A stretch of 64,000 bases of DNA, from the NCBI GenBank assembly GCA_030065095.1, contig JASJDP010000027.1, positions 62,001-126,000 on the forward strand, in the 5' to 3' direction. Below the pieces are notes generated by a model. That model did not search any database, was not told the DNA's origin, and worked only from the letters and a program-made list of their open reading frames with translations. Positions 18,140-25,491 of the stretch are shown piece after piece. A program made the position numbers and the translations under genes. The first letter of the stretch is position 1, and each line of letters opens with the position of its first letter. This DNA is from Rhodobacter sp. (GTDB lineage Bacteria; Pseudomonadota; Alphaproteobacteria; Rhodobacterales; Rhodobacteraceae).

Positions 18140-18787
18140 GTGTTTATTTTACGGCAAAGCAAGGTTGTCTATGCGGTCTGGCTGACGCTGATCGCGGCGG
18201 TGTTCGCCGCCGTCTTCATCGAACGCTGGTCGATGGGTTTCGTCGCTGCGGCAACGCTGATCGTCTCGATGCTGCCGCTGGCGCTGGCCGAACGCTATGA
18301 AATCCGGCTGCCGGTCCCGTTTCTGAGCTTTGTGGTTCTGTTTATCTTCGCCACGCTGTTTCTCGGCGAGGCCTTCGATTTCTACGACCGCTACTGGTGG
18401 TGGGACATCGCGCTGCACGGCACGTCCGCCGTCGGGTTCGGGCTGGTGGGCTTCGTCTGCATCTTTATCCTCTTCGAAGGCGACCGATACGCGGCCCCCG
18501 CCTGGGCGGTGGCGTTCTTCAGCTGGTGCTTTGCCGTCGCGATCGGCGCCGCCTGGGAGATCTTCGAGTTTGCGATGGATTCGCTTTTCGGCACCAACAT
18601 GCTCAAATCCGGTTTGCCCGACACGATGGGGGACCTGATCGTCGATGTGATCGGCGCGGCCGTCGGTGCGCTCAGCGGGTATCTCTATCTGCTGGGGCTC
18701 GACCGTGGCGGCCTGCTGGCCTGGCTGATCGCCGATTTCGTCCGCCTCAACCGGGACCTTTTCAAACGCATCGACCGGCGGCGCTAG
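18140..18787 (+). CDS. DUF2238-like multi-pass membrane protein (215 aa)
   Basis: Six or seven hydrophobic helices with conserved polar residues inside the membrane: AFDFYDRYWWWDIALHG, AIGAAWEIFEFAMD and LPDTMGDLIVDVIGA. These match the YjdF/DUF2238 family, whose function is not known. The start is GTG at 18140. Its TAG shares the palindrome CTAG with the stop of the convergent ABC exporter gene, so the two genes overlap by four bases at their ends. Confidence 0.75.
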   Translation: MFILRQSKVVYAVWLTLIAAVFAAVFIERWSMGFVAAATLIVSMLPLALAERYEIRLPVPFLSFVVLFIFATLFLGEAFDFYDRYWWWDIALHGTSAVGFGLVGFVCIFILFEGDRYAAPAWAVAFFSWCFAVAIGAAWEIFEFAMDSLFGTNMLKSGLPDTMGDLIVDVIGAAVGALSGYLYLLGLDRGGLLAWLIADFVRLNRDLFKRIDRRR

Positions 18788-20469
18788 CCGGTCCGGCTGG
18801 CGGGGGCCGATGCGACCTGGACGGAGTCCGAGACGACCTTGCCGTCCTCCATTCGGATCAACCTGTCGGATTTCGCAAAGCAGTGTTCGTCATGGGTTAC
18901 AGCGATCACCAGATGCCCGGCCTTCGACAGGCGGGGCACCAGCACGTCGTAGAAAAACGCCCGCCGCACCGGATCCTGGTCGGCCGCGAATTCGTCGAGC
19001 ACGATGATCGGTCTTTCCTCGGCCAGGGCGATCGACAGCGCCAGCCGCCGCATTTGTCCCGTCGACAGCGCCAGCGAGGCAAACCGGTCGTCGGCAATCG
19101 ACACGCCCTCTGCCAGCCCAAGCTCTTCGATATGTGCCTGCAGCCGTTCGCGTTCTTCCAGCGTCAGGCCATAGAGCTGGCGGAACATGTAGAACTCGCT
19201 GAAGACCGCGCTGAACAGGCCGCGGAAATGGCCGACCGTGTCGCGCGTCACCGGCTCGCCATCCAGCAGGATCTCGCCGCCGTCGGGGTGCCGCAGGCCG
19301 GTCAGGATCTGCAGCAGCGTCGATTTGCCCATGCCGTTGCCGCCGGTGATAAAGACGGATTGGCCCGGCGTTAGCGCCAGGTCGATGGGGCCCAGCGTGA
19401 AGGTGTCGGTTGCGCTCGACCCGGGTGCCTGGCTGGGGCGGCGAAGGGTGACGGTCACGCCGCGCAGCTCGATCGTCTTGAAATCCGGCCGGCTGTCGGG
19501 GGCATTCCGCGCCGCCTCGGATTCGGGGTTTGCATCAAGTTCGGCCAACACATCCTTCAAATGGCTGTAGGAAACCGAGGCGCGGGCGAACGCGGGCAGG
19601 CCGCTGACGACCGCCTCGATCGGACCGAAGGCGAACAGCACAACCGTCAGGACCTGCAGTATGACCACGTTGTCGACAGTGGCGACCAGAGGCAGCAACG
19701 ACACGATGGCTACCAGCAGCAGGGCCAGAGCCGCCGTCGCTGCACCTTGGCCAAAGCTGAAATACCGCTCTGCCGCCACCGACTTTTGCGCGGCGTCCTC
19801 CGTCACTTTTTGGATTCGGGTCGCCACGTCGCGTCGCCGGGCCTGGCGAAGGCGCAGCTCCTTGTGCCCGCGAAGGGTGTCGTTGACGGCATCATAGAAC
19901 GCGATCCGCGCCTTGTTAGCGCTGTCCAGCACCCGCCGTGCCGGGCCCTCGGCCAGCAGAAACGCGGCGACGCCCAGACCGAAGGCGGCAACGGTCGCCA
20001 CCCCGGCCGGCCAGGACTGCAGGGTCATGTAGATGAGGCAGAACAGCAGCAGCAGCACGGCCTGCACCAGATCGACGATCCGCATGATGGAGGTCGCGAC
20101 CGTGTCGGTCTGGCCGGTCAGGGCGGCGTAGACCTGCCCGAAATCGCGTTTCTGAAAGAACGAGACATCGGCGTTCAGAACGTGTTCCGAGATGTCCCTG
20201 CGCATCTTCTTGGCCAGATCCTGCACCAGCGCCGCGCCGTAGACACGGGCCAGATGCTCGGTCGTCAGCGTCACCGCGACAGTGCCGATGAGAACGGCGA
20301 ACAATGTCGCCCCGGCGCCGCCGCGTTCGGCCGCCTCGTTGATGAAATAGATCATCAGGGTCTTGCTGCCGCTGGCGGCGACCGCGAGCAGAAGGATCGG
20401 GCTTTGGAACAAGCCGCCCTCGCGCAGCAGATAGGACAACATGTCCTTGGTGTTCTGGTAGGCCGACAT
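18784..20469 (-). CDS. Cyclic-peptide/siderophore-type ABC exporter, fused membrane and ATPase domains (SyrD/PvdE/YojI family, 561 aa)
   Basis: An N-terminal six-helix membrane domain (about residues 1-310) is joined to an ATPase domain with Walker A GGNGMGKST near residue 378, the family's altered signature LALSTGQMRR and a Walker B of IIVLDEFAADQDP. The STGQ signature and the D-E-x-A-A-D-Q-D-P Walker B are hallmarks of the SyrD/PvdE type, which export peptides or siderophore precursors. The start at 20469 gives a short cytosolic N-terminus (MSAYQNTKDML). No peptide synthetase or ribosomal peptide gene lies nearby, so the cargo is unknown. It is divergent from the dioxygenase gene. Confidence 0.88.
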   Translation of the reverse strand: MSAYQNTKDMLSYLLREGGLFQSPILLLAVAASGSKTLMIYFINEAAERGGAGATLFAVLIGTVAVTLTTEHLARVYGAALVQDLAKKMRRDISEHVLNADVSFFQKRDFGQVYAALTGQTDTVATSIMRIVDLVQAVLLLLFCLIYMTLQSWPAGVATVAAFGLGVAAFLLAEGPARRVLDSANKARIAFYDAVNDTLRGHKELRLRQARRRDVATRIQKVTEDAAQKSVAAERYFSFGQGAATAALALLLVAIVSLLPLVATVDNVVILQVLTVVLFAFGPIEAVVSGLPAFARASVSYSHLKDVLAELDANPESEAARNAPDSRPDFKTIELRGVTVTLRRPSQAPGSSATDTFTLGPIDLALTPGQSVFITGGNGMGKSTLLQILTGLRHPDGGEILLDGEPVTRDTVGHFRGLFSAVFSEFYMFRQLYGLTLEERERLQAHIEELGLAEGVSIADDRFASLALSTGQMRRLALSIALAEERPIIVLDEFAADQDPVRRAFFYDVLVPRLSKAGHLVIAVTHDEHCFAKSDRLIRMEDGKVVSDSVQVASAPASRTG

Positions 20470-20624
20470 GCGGGGTTGGCGGTGCTCTTTGGATCGGGTT
20501 GCGGCAGAAGATGTCCAATCACATCCCCAAAGGGCCGTCAACGCCACTGCGGCGTCGCGTTTCTTGTGGTTTTTCGTCGAGTGTGGTCAACGACGGGAAA
20601 CGAGGATCCATCGAAGGGTGCGAC

Positions 20625-21380
20625 ATGGGTGTTCTGAGCGCGGCGCAGGTCGCCGCCTTCCAGCGCGACGGGTATCTGCACGTACCGGGCATGTACTCCG
20701 CAGCCGAGGCGGCGGAAATCAGCGGCTGGACCGACGAGCTGTCCGGTGCGCCCGAAGTCGCGGGCAAGGACTGGAAGTATTTCGAGGAAAGCGCGGTCGA
20801 CGGCAGCCGGATCCTGTGCCGGATCGAAAATTTCGTGCCGCATCACGCAGGCTTTGCCGGGCTGATCCAGACCGAGCGCATGGCACAGGCCGTGTCCGAA
20901 CTGTTCGGCGAAGAGGCGGTCCTGTTCAAGGACAAGATCAACTTCAAACTGCCCGGCGGCGACGGATTCAGGTCGCATCAGGACGTGCAGGCAGGCTGGG
21001 ACACATATGGCCCGCTGCACATCACGGCGATGATCGCCATCGACGCGACGACTGCCGAGAACGGCTCGCTCGAAATGCTGCCGGGCATGCACAAGCAGGG
21101 TCTTCTGGGCCAGATGTGGGCGCCGTTGACAGACGACGACACCGGGCATCGTGACTTCGTTCCGGTGCATTGCCGGTCCGGCGATGCGGTGTTCTTCGAC
21201 AGCTACGCGCCGCACAAGTCGGGCCCGAACACCACAGGCCGGGCGCGGCGGGTGCTCTATATCACCTACAACGCCGCCTCGGCCGGGGATCACCGGGCCC
21301 GGTATTACGCTGACAAACACAAGAACTTTCCGCCGGATGTCGAGCGTGACCCGGACCGGAATTACGCCTACAAGGTCTGA
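20625..21380 (+). CDS. PhyH-family Fe(II)/2-oxoglutarate dioxygenase, PhnY-like (251 aa)
   Basis: The iron facial triad is H118-x-D120 in FRSHQDVQAGWD and H197 in SYAPHKSGPN; R208/R209 in GRARRVLYITYN would hold 2-oxoglutarate. Several stretches (LFKDKINFKLPGG; ITAMIAIDATTAENGSLE; DHRARYYADK; PDVERDP) resemble, from memory, PhnY, which hydroxylates 2-aminoethylphosphonate. No phosphonate lyase or synthase is visible here, so the substrate is open, possibly a phosphonate or phosphate headgroup. The start at 20625 follows GGGTGC and avoids a 42-residue extension. It is 21 bp from the downstream membrane-protein gene, so the two form an operon. Confidence 0.85.
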   Translation: MGVLSAAQVAAFQRDGYLHVPGMYSAAEAAEISGWTDELSGAPEVAGKDWKYFEESAVDGSRILCRIENFVPHHAGFAGLIQTERMAQAVSELFGEEAVLFKDKINFKLPGGDGFRSHQDVQAGWDTYGPLHITAMIAIDATTAENGSLEMLPGMHKQGLLGQMWAPLTDDDTGHRDFVPVHCRSGDAVFFDSYAPHKSGPNTTGRARRVLYITYNAASAGDHRARYYADKHKNFPPDVERDPDRNYAYKV

Positions 21381-21401
21381 AACGCGTCCAGGGAAAGCGC
21401 G

Positions 21402-22184
21402 ATGACCGATATCGCCGGCAGTTCGGACAGAGGAAAGCGCGGCCCGTTGCACTGGCTGTCGCTGTTGGCGCTGGCGGCGAACGCTGTTGCCTTGGTGACG
21501 GTGGCCTATTGGCTCTTCCGCGCCCGCGCGGTGTTTCTCGCGGCGAACCCCGACTGGGGGCCGGTTACGGTCAGCCGCGCGATCTCGGACCCCACGGTGG
21601 GACCGCATTTTGCATTCTGGGTCACGCTGTCGGGGGCGCTTCTGGCCTTCGGCGTGTTCTTCAACGCCGGGTTTTACGCCTGGACGGCACGGCGTTTGCC
21701 TGCGCCGCGGCGGGCGTTGTTGGCGATCTGGCTTGCCACACCTCCGGCCATCATCGCGCTGCAGGCGGTGTCGGGCGTGGGGATGCATTATCTCAGCGCC
21801 TTCCGGTTCCCCGATCACCATGCCGAGCATATGGCCGGCAGCTACATGTTCTTTGTGGCGCAGGCGCTGGTGGTGATGGGCGGCACGGTATTGAGCCAGG
21901 CGATCCTGCGCGATCCGGGCAGCCTGAGGTGGCTGGAAGATCTGGGGGTCATTCAAGAGCGTCTGGTGCGGCTGCGGCGGAACTTTGGGATATTCTGCAT
22001 CTCATTGACCGTCTTTTATGTCTTTCTTTTCAAGGCAAAAAATGTCGACCTTAATCCTCTGAACGAAGAAATATACATCGCCTACACCAATGTGGAGCTG
22101 GCGCTGATCCTCTGTTTTCTGATCTTCCTTGGCCTGTTCCAGTCCGACCTGCTGGCGCTTCGCAGGGCTCAGCGCCGGTCCTGA
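21402..22184 (+). CDS. Six-helix membrane protein of unknown function, FRAG1/DRAM-like layout (260 aa)
   Basis: Six strongly hydrophobic segments, with a conserved-looking loop VSRAISDPTVGPHFAFW before helix 2 and a polar stretch FRFPDHHAEHMAGSY between helices 3 and 4. The layout, with ISD after helix 1 and six helices, recalls FRAG1/DRAM/SFK1 proteins, which act on lipids in eukaryotes; this is a loose likeness. It lies 21 bp after the dioxygenase gene and its last 16 bp overlap the convergent phosphatidyltransferase gene. The operon context suggests a lipid or headgroup role. Confidence 0.7.
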   Translation: MTDIAGSSDRGKRGPLHWLSLLALAANAVALVTVAYWLFRARAVFLAANPDWGPVTVSRAISDPTVGPHFAFWVTLSGALLAFGVFFNAGFYAWTARRLPAPRRALLAIWLATPPAIIALQAVSGVGMHYLSAFRFPDHHAEHMAGSYMFFVAQALVVMGGTVLSQAILRDPGSLRWLEDLGVIQERLVRLRRNFGIFCISLTVFYVFLFKAKNVDLNPLNEEIYIAYTNVELALILCFLIFLGLFQSDLLALRRAQRRS

Positions 22185-22780
22185 TCGGCCTCGCGCAGCA
22201 GCCTGACGGCGCGGCGCATGCGCTGCAGCGCCGTCAAATGGCAAAGCGCGGCATAGATCGCCAGCCCGGCCGTCATCAGCCAGCCGGCGTCGATGAGGCC
22301 CGCCAAAAGCAGCAGGACGCATAGGAATATGATCCGTTCCAGGCGTTCGAAGAAATCCGGCCAGGCGGTGTTGCTGGTCGGGATCTCCAGCGCGGTTCGG
22401 GCCTTGGCGTAGCTGGTGATCACACCGCCGGCGAAGGCCACGAGCGCCAGGGCCCACAGGCCGGTGACCCAGCCGATGGCGCCCAGCACGATCAGTTCCT
22501 GATAGCGGTCGACCATGGCGTCGAAGTACCCGCCGGCCTTGCTCGACAAACCGGTCTGCCGGGCCACCGCGCCATCCAGCGCATCAAAGGCGAAGGCGAC
22601 GGCGAGCATCAGCGCGTAGACCAGCGGGTTCCGGTGCCACAGATACGCCGCCGACACGGCGAGGATCAAAACCAGCCCCATCGCCGTCACCTGGTTCGGT
22701 GTGAATCCGGCACGCGCCAGCGGGCGCGCCAGCCGTTCCCACATCGGGTCGATGACATCCTTGAGCAGCGCGTCGATCAT
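22169..22780 (-). CDS. CDP-alcohol phosphatidyltransferase (203 aa)
   Basis: The full CDP-alcohol phosphotransferase signature D-x2-D-G-x2-A-R-x8-G-x3-D-x3-D is present near residues 67-92, starting DALDGAVAR, on the membrane surface between helices. Five to six hydrophobic segments follow the family pattern. Such enzymes join a CDP-activated lipid to an alcohol or sugar phosphate (PgsA, PssA, archaetidyl and inositol-phosphate transferases). Its ATG overlaps the TGA of the FGGY kinase (ATGA), so kinase and transferase are made together, suggesting the kinase supplies the acceptor. The alcohol cannot be named. Confidence 0.9.
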   Translation of the reverse strand: MIDALLKDVIDPMWERLARPLARAGFTPNQVTAMGLVLILAVSAAYLWHRNPLVYALMLAVAFAFDALDGAVARQTGLSSKAGGYFDAMVDRYQELIVLGAIGWVTGLWALALVAFAGGVITSYAKARTALEIPTSNTAWPDFFERLERIIFLCVLLLLAGLIDAGWLMTAGLAIYAALCHLTALQRMRRAVRLLREADQDRR

Positions 22781-24333
22781 GGCCCGGCCTTGCGGTAGAG
22801 CTTGACCAGCGATCTTCGAATCGCCCGAAGCCGTTCATAACGCTCGTCGATCATCGCCACGCGCGCCGGATCGGGGTCGTAGACCGGGCCATCCCGTCCG
22901 TTGACGGCGCCTGCGGCCTCCCACACCGATTTGGACCAGCCCATCGCAGGGGCGGCCATCGCCGCCGCGCCCAGCACCCCGCTCATCCGGGCGTTACCCA
23001 CGCGCACCGGCCGGTTCAAGGCGTCCGCCAGGGCCTGCGCCAGATGCGGATTCGCCGCCGCCCCCCCGACCAGCGGGATCGGTCCCGAAGTTTGCGCGTC
23101 CCGCTCGGCGGCCACCTTGGCATAGGCCCAGCGGGTATTCAGCGCCACGCCTTCGACCACCGAGCGTTTGATCGAATCGATGTTGTGGCGCAGCGCAAGC
23201 CCGTAAAACGCCCCGCGCAGGCGTTCCTCGTCCACCGGCACGCGCTCGCCTGCGAGCCAGGGCAGAAAGAACGGATCATCGGGCTGAGGCGCGCCGAAGT
23301 CGTGATAGAATTCCTCCAGGCCCTCTCCGGCGTCGCGGGTCCGCGGATCCAGCCCCTCGGCCAGCCACTGCAGGGCGGAGCCTGCGCTTTCCTGCGTGGC
23401 GATCAGCAGCGGGCGCATGCCGATGGACGAGGTGATGGTGGCATAGGAATGGGCCACGCTCAGAACCCGGCGGTTGAAGAACCCCGCGACCCAGCTCGAG
23501 GTCGACATGCAAAGGTGAAGCGCCCCGTCCGCGACGGCGCCCGAGCCGAGGGCTGTCGCGGTGACGTCGCCGCCGCCAGCCAGCACCGGGATATCGGGCC
23601 GCAGCCCCAGTTGCCCGGCCGCCGGCGGGGTCAGGCCGCCGACGACGGTGTCGCCGTCGACGATTCGCGGCAGCTTTTCCATCGGGATACCGAGATGTTT
23701 CAGCAATCCCGCCGACCAGCCCTCGCGCCCCTTCCGCGTGTCCATCAGCCAGGTCAGGTTGGCGCTGTCGGCCGTGGTGACGAACTCGCCCGTCGCCCGG
23801 TGCAGCAGCCAGTCCTTGACGTCCAGAAGATATCGCGTCTTTTCATAGACTTCCGGCTCGTTCTGCATGACCCACAGCATCTTGCCCGGCGGATCCATGC
23901 CGTTATGCGACGGTGCGCCGTTGGCCACCGGCAGCCAGCGCAGCAATGTCGTGGCGCCGTAGCCGGAAATGCTGGGCCAGCCGCCCAGGATCTTTTGCAT
24001 CAGCGGCGCCGAGCGTTTGTCGAGCCACACCAGCGAGGGCCGCAGCGCCGCCCCGCGACTGTCGGTGCAGACCAGCCCGCACATCTGGGCGCAGAACACG
24101 ATGGCACCGGCGCGCGCGCTCAGATCCTCGACCTCCGAGGCCAGGCGGGCAACGCCGCGCGCAAGCGCGCTCCACCAATCCTCGGGCACCTGCTCGGCCT
24201 GACTGGGGCCCGGCAGGTGCAGAGGGTAGGATTCGGTGGTGGCGGCGATCAGGCGCAGGTCGGGACCGACCGCGGCGACCTTGACGCCGGATGTTCCGAA
24301 ATCGGCTGCGAGAATCAGATCGCCATGTGACAT
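22777..24333 (-). CDS. FGGY-family carbohydrate kinase, xylulokinase-like (518 aa)
   Basis: It has the two-domain FGGY layout: N-terminal phosphate loop LILAADFGTSGVKVAAVG near residues 6-22, a central substrate region with QMCGLVCTD and VWLDKRSAP, and a C-terminal ATP region with PLVGGAAANPHLAQALADAL and SGVLGAAAMAAPAMG. FGGY kinases phosphorylate xylulose, ribulose, fuculose, glycerol, erythritol or other polyols; the nearest general likeness is to XylB. No sugar isomerase or transporter lies next to it; instead it is coupled to a CDP-alcohol phosphatidyltransferase. Its start is 106 bp from the divergent Stealth gene. Confidence 0.9.
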   Translation of the reverse strand: MSHGDLILAADFGTSGVKVAAVGPDLRLIAATTESYPLHLPGPSQAEQVPEDWWSALARGVARLASEVEDLSARAGAIVFCAQMCGLVCTDSRGAALRPSLVWLDKRSAPLMQKILGGWPSISGYGATTLLRWLPVANGAPSHNGMDPPGKMLWVMQNEPEVYEKTRYLLDVKDWLLHRATGEFVTTADSANLTWLMDTRKGREGWSAGLLKHLGIPMEKLPRIVDGDTVVGGLTPPAAGQLGLRPDIPVLAGGGDVTATALGSGAVADGALHLCMSTSSWVAGFFNRRVLSVAHSYATITSSIGMRPLLIATQESAGSALQWLAEGLDPRTRDAGEGLEEFYHDFGAPQPDDPFFLPWLAGERVPVDEERLRGAFYGLALRHNIDSIKRSVVEGVALNTRWAYAKVAAERDAQTSGPIPLVGGAAANPHLAQALADALNRPVRVGNARMSGVLGAAAMAAPAMGWSKSVWEAAGAVNGRDGPVYDPDPARVAMIDERYERLRAIRRSLVKLYRKAGP

Positions 24334-24439
24334 GCTTCGCGCCGCACCCCTTGGTTCCGCCGGTCAGGTGCCACTTTGACCGCGCGAAGGCAACCGCTTG
24401 CATCCCGGCGGGGTTTCAGGGGATAGGCGGTCGAAACGA

Positions 24440-25420
24440 ATGGGGGCATGCGTGGCCGAACGCCAGGAACCGGTCGATCTGGTCTACACGTGGGTGGATG
24501 ACGGCTTTCCGGGGTATCTGGACCTGCTGAACCGCTATGTGGCGGACAGGCGCGACACCAACCCCAATCGCACCCGGGACAATCTGGATATCATCCGGTA
24601 TTCGCTGCGCTCGGTTGCACGCAATCTGCCCGGAATCCGCAGGATCTATTTCGTCTCCATGCGTCCGCAGGTGCCGGATTGGCTGAACCTCGATCATCCG
24701 CGGCTGCAGGTCGTGCATCACGACCGGATCATGGATCCCGCCATTCTGCCGACATTCAATTCCTTCTGCATCGTCAGCCACCTGCACCTGTTGCCCGGGC
24801 TCTCGCGGCGGTTTCTTTACGTCGAGGACGACATGCTGGTGATGACGCCCCGGTACCACGACAGCCTTTTTGCGCCGGACGGACGCCCTTACGTGCATCT
24901 GAAACCGATGACGGTGGTGCCGTCGGACAGGCTGGATCCGGCAACCGAAAGCCCCTGGAACCTGGCCCTTGCCAATGCCGATGCGGCGCTATCCGGCCGG
25001 TTTGGGGCCGGACCGCGCAACCATGTGATCCACGGGCCGCAGATCATGGACCGGGACGTTTGCGCGGAAATGGCCGAGGCGTTCGCCGATCTGATCGCTG
25101 CGACCCGCGCCGCCCGGTTCCGGGGCGGCGACAATGTGCCGCCGGAATTCCTTGCCCGGCATCTGGCGCTGGAAACCGGCGCGGCGGTTCGTGCGCCCTG
25201 GTCGCTCAGCCGCCGGGTGCAGGGCTATGTATCGGTCGAAAACCTGCTGCCCTGGACATGGGCGCAACTTGCCCGGGTCAAGGCCCGGCGGACGCAGACG
25301 GTCACGTTGAACGACAGCTTCGGGCGCGCACCCAACCCGCGGGTCGTTGCGCTGGTCCGGCGCCAGTTGCAGGCCTGGTTCCCCGAACCGTGCCCATTCG
25401 AGACCGCCGCGGCGAATTGA
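24440..25420 (+). CDS. Stealth-family sugar phosphotransferase (326 aa)
   Basis: The Stealth conserved regions appear in order: CR1 VDLVYTWVDDGF near residue 11, CR2 around RDNLDIIRYSLRSVARNLPGIRRI, YVEDDMLV with the acidic metal site, and a later HGPQIMDRDV region. These enzymes move sugar phosphates onto growing capsule polymers, as in meningococcal SacB/CpsY, and the fold is also that of GlcNAc-1-phosphotransferase. The start at 24440 (MGACVAERQEPVDL) sits behind a poor ribosome site. The divergent partner is the FGGY kinase. The acceptor, lipid or polysaccharide, is unknown. Confidence 0.85.
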   Translation: MGACVAERQEPVDLVYTWVDDGFPGYLDLLNRYVADRRDTNPNRTRDNLDIIRYSLRSVARNLPGIRRIYFVSMRPQVPDWLNLDHPRLQVVHHDRIMDPAILPTFNSFCIVSHLHLLPGLSRRFLYVEDDMLVMTPRYHDSLFAPDGRPYVHLKPMTVVPSDRLDPATESPWNLALANADAALSGRFGAGPRNHVIHGPQIMDRDVCAEMAEAFADLIAATRAARFRGGDNVPPEFLARHLALETGAAVRAPWSLSRRVQGYVSVENLLPWTWAQLARVKARRTQTVTLNDSFGRAPNPRVVALVRRQLQAWFPEPCPFETAAAN

Positions 25421-25491
25421 CGGCTGTCTTGCGCTTTCGGCCCGCGCGATACACTCTAGCCTGTCGGACGAACGGACGTGACGGAGCCTGC

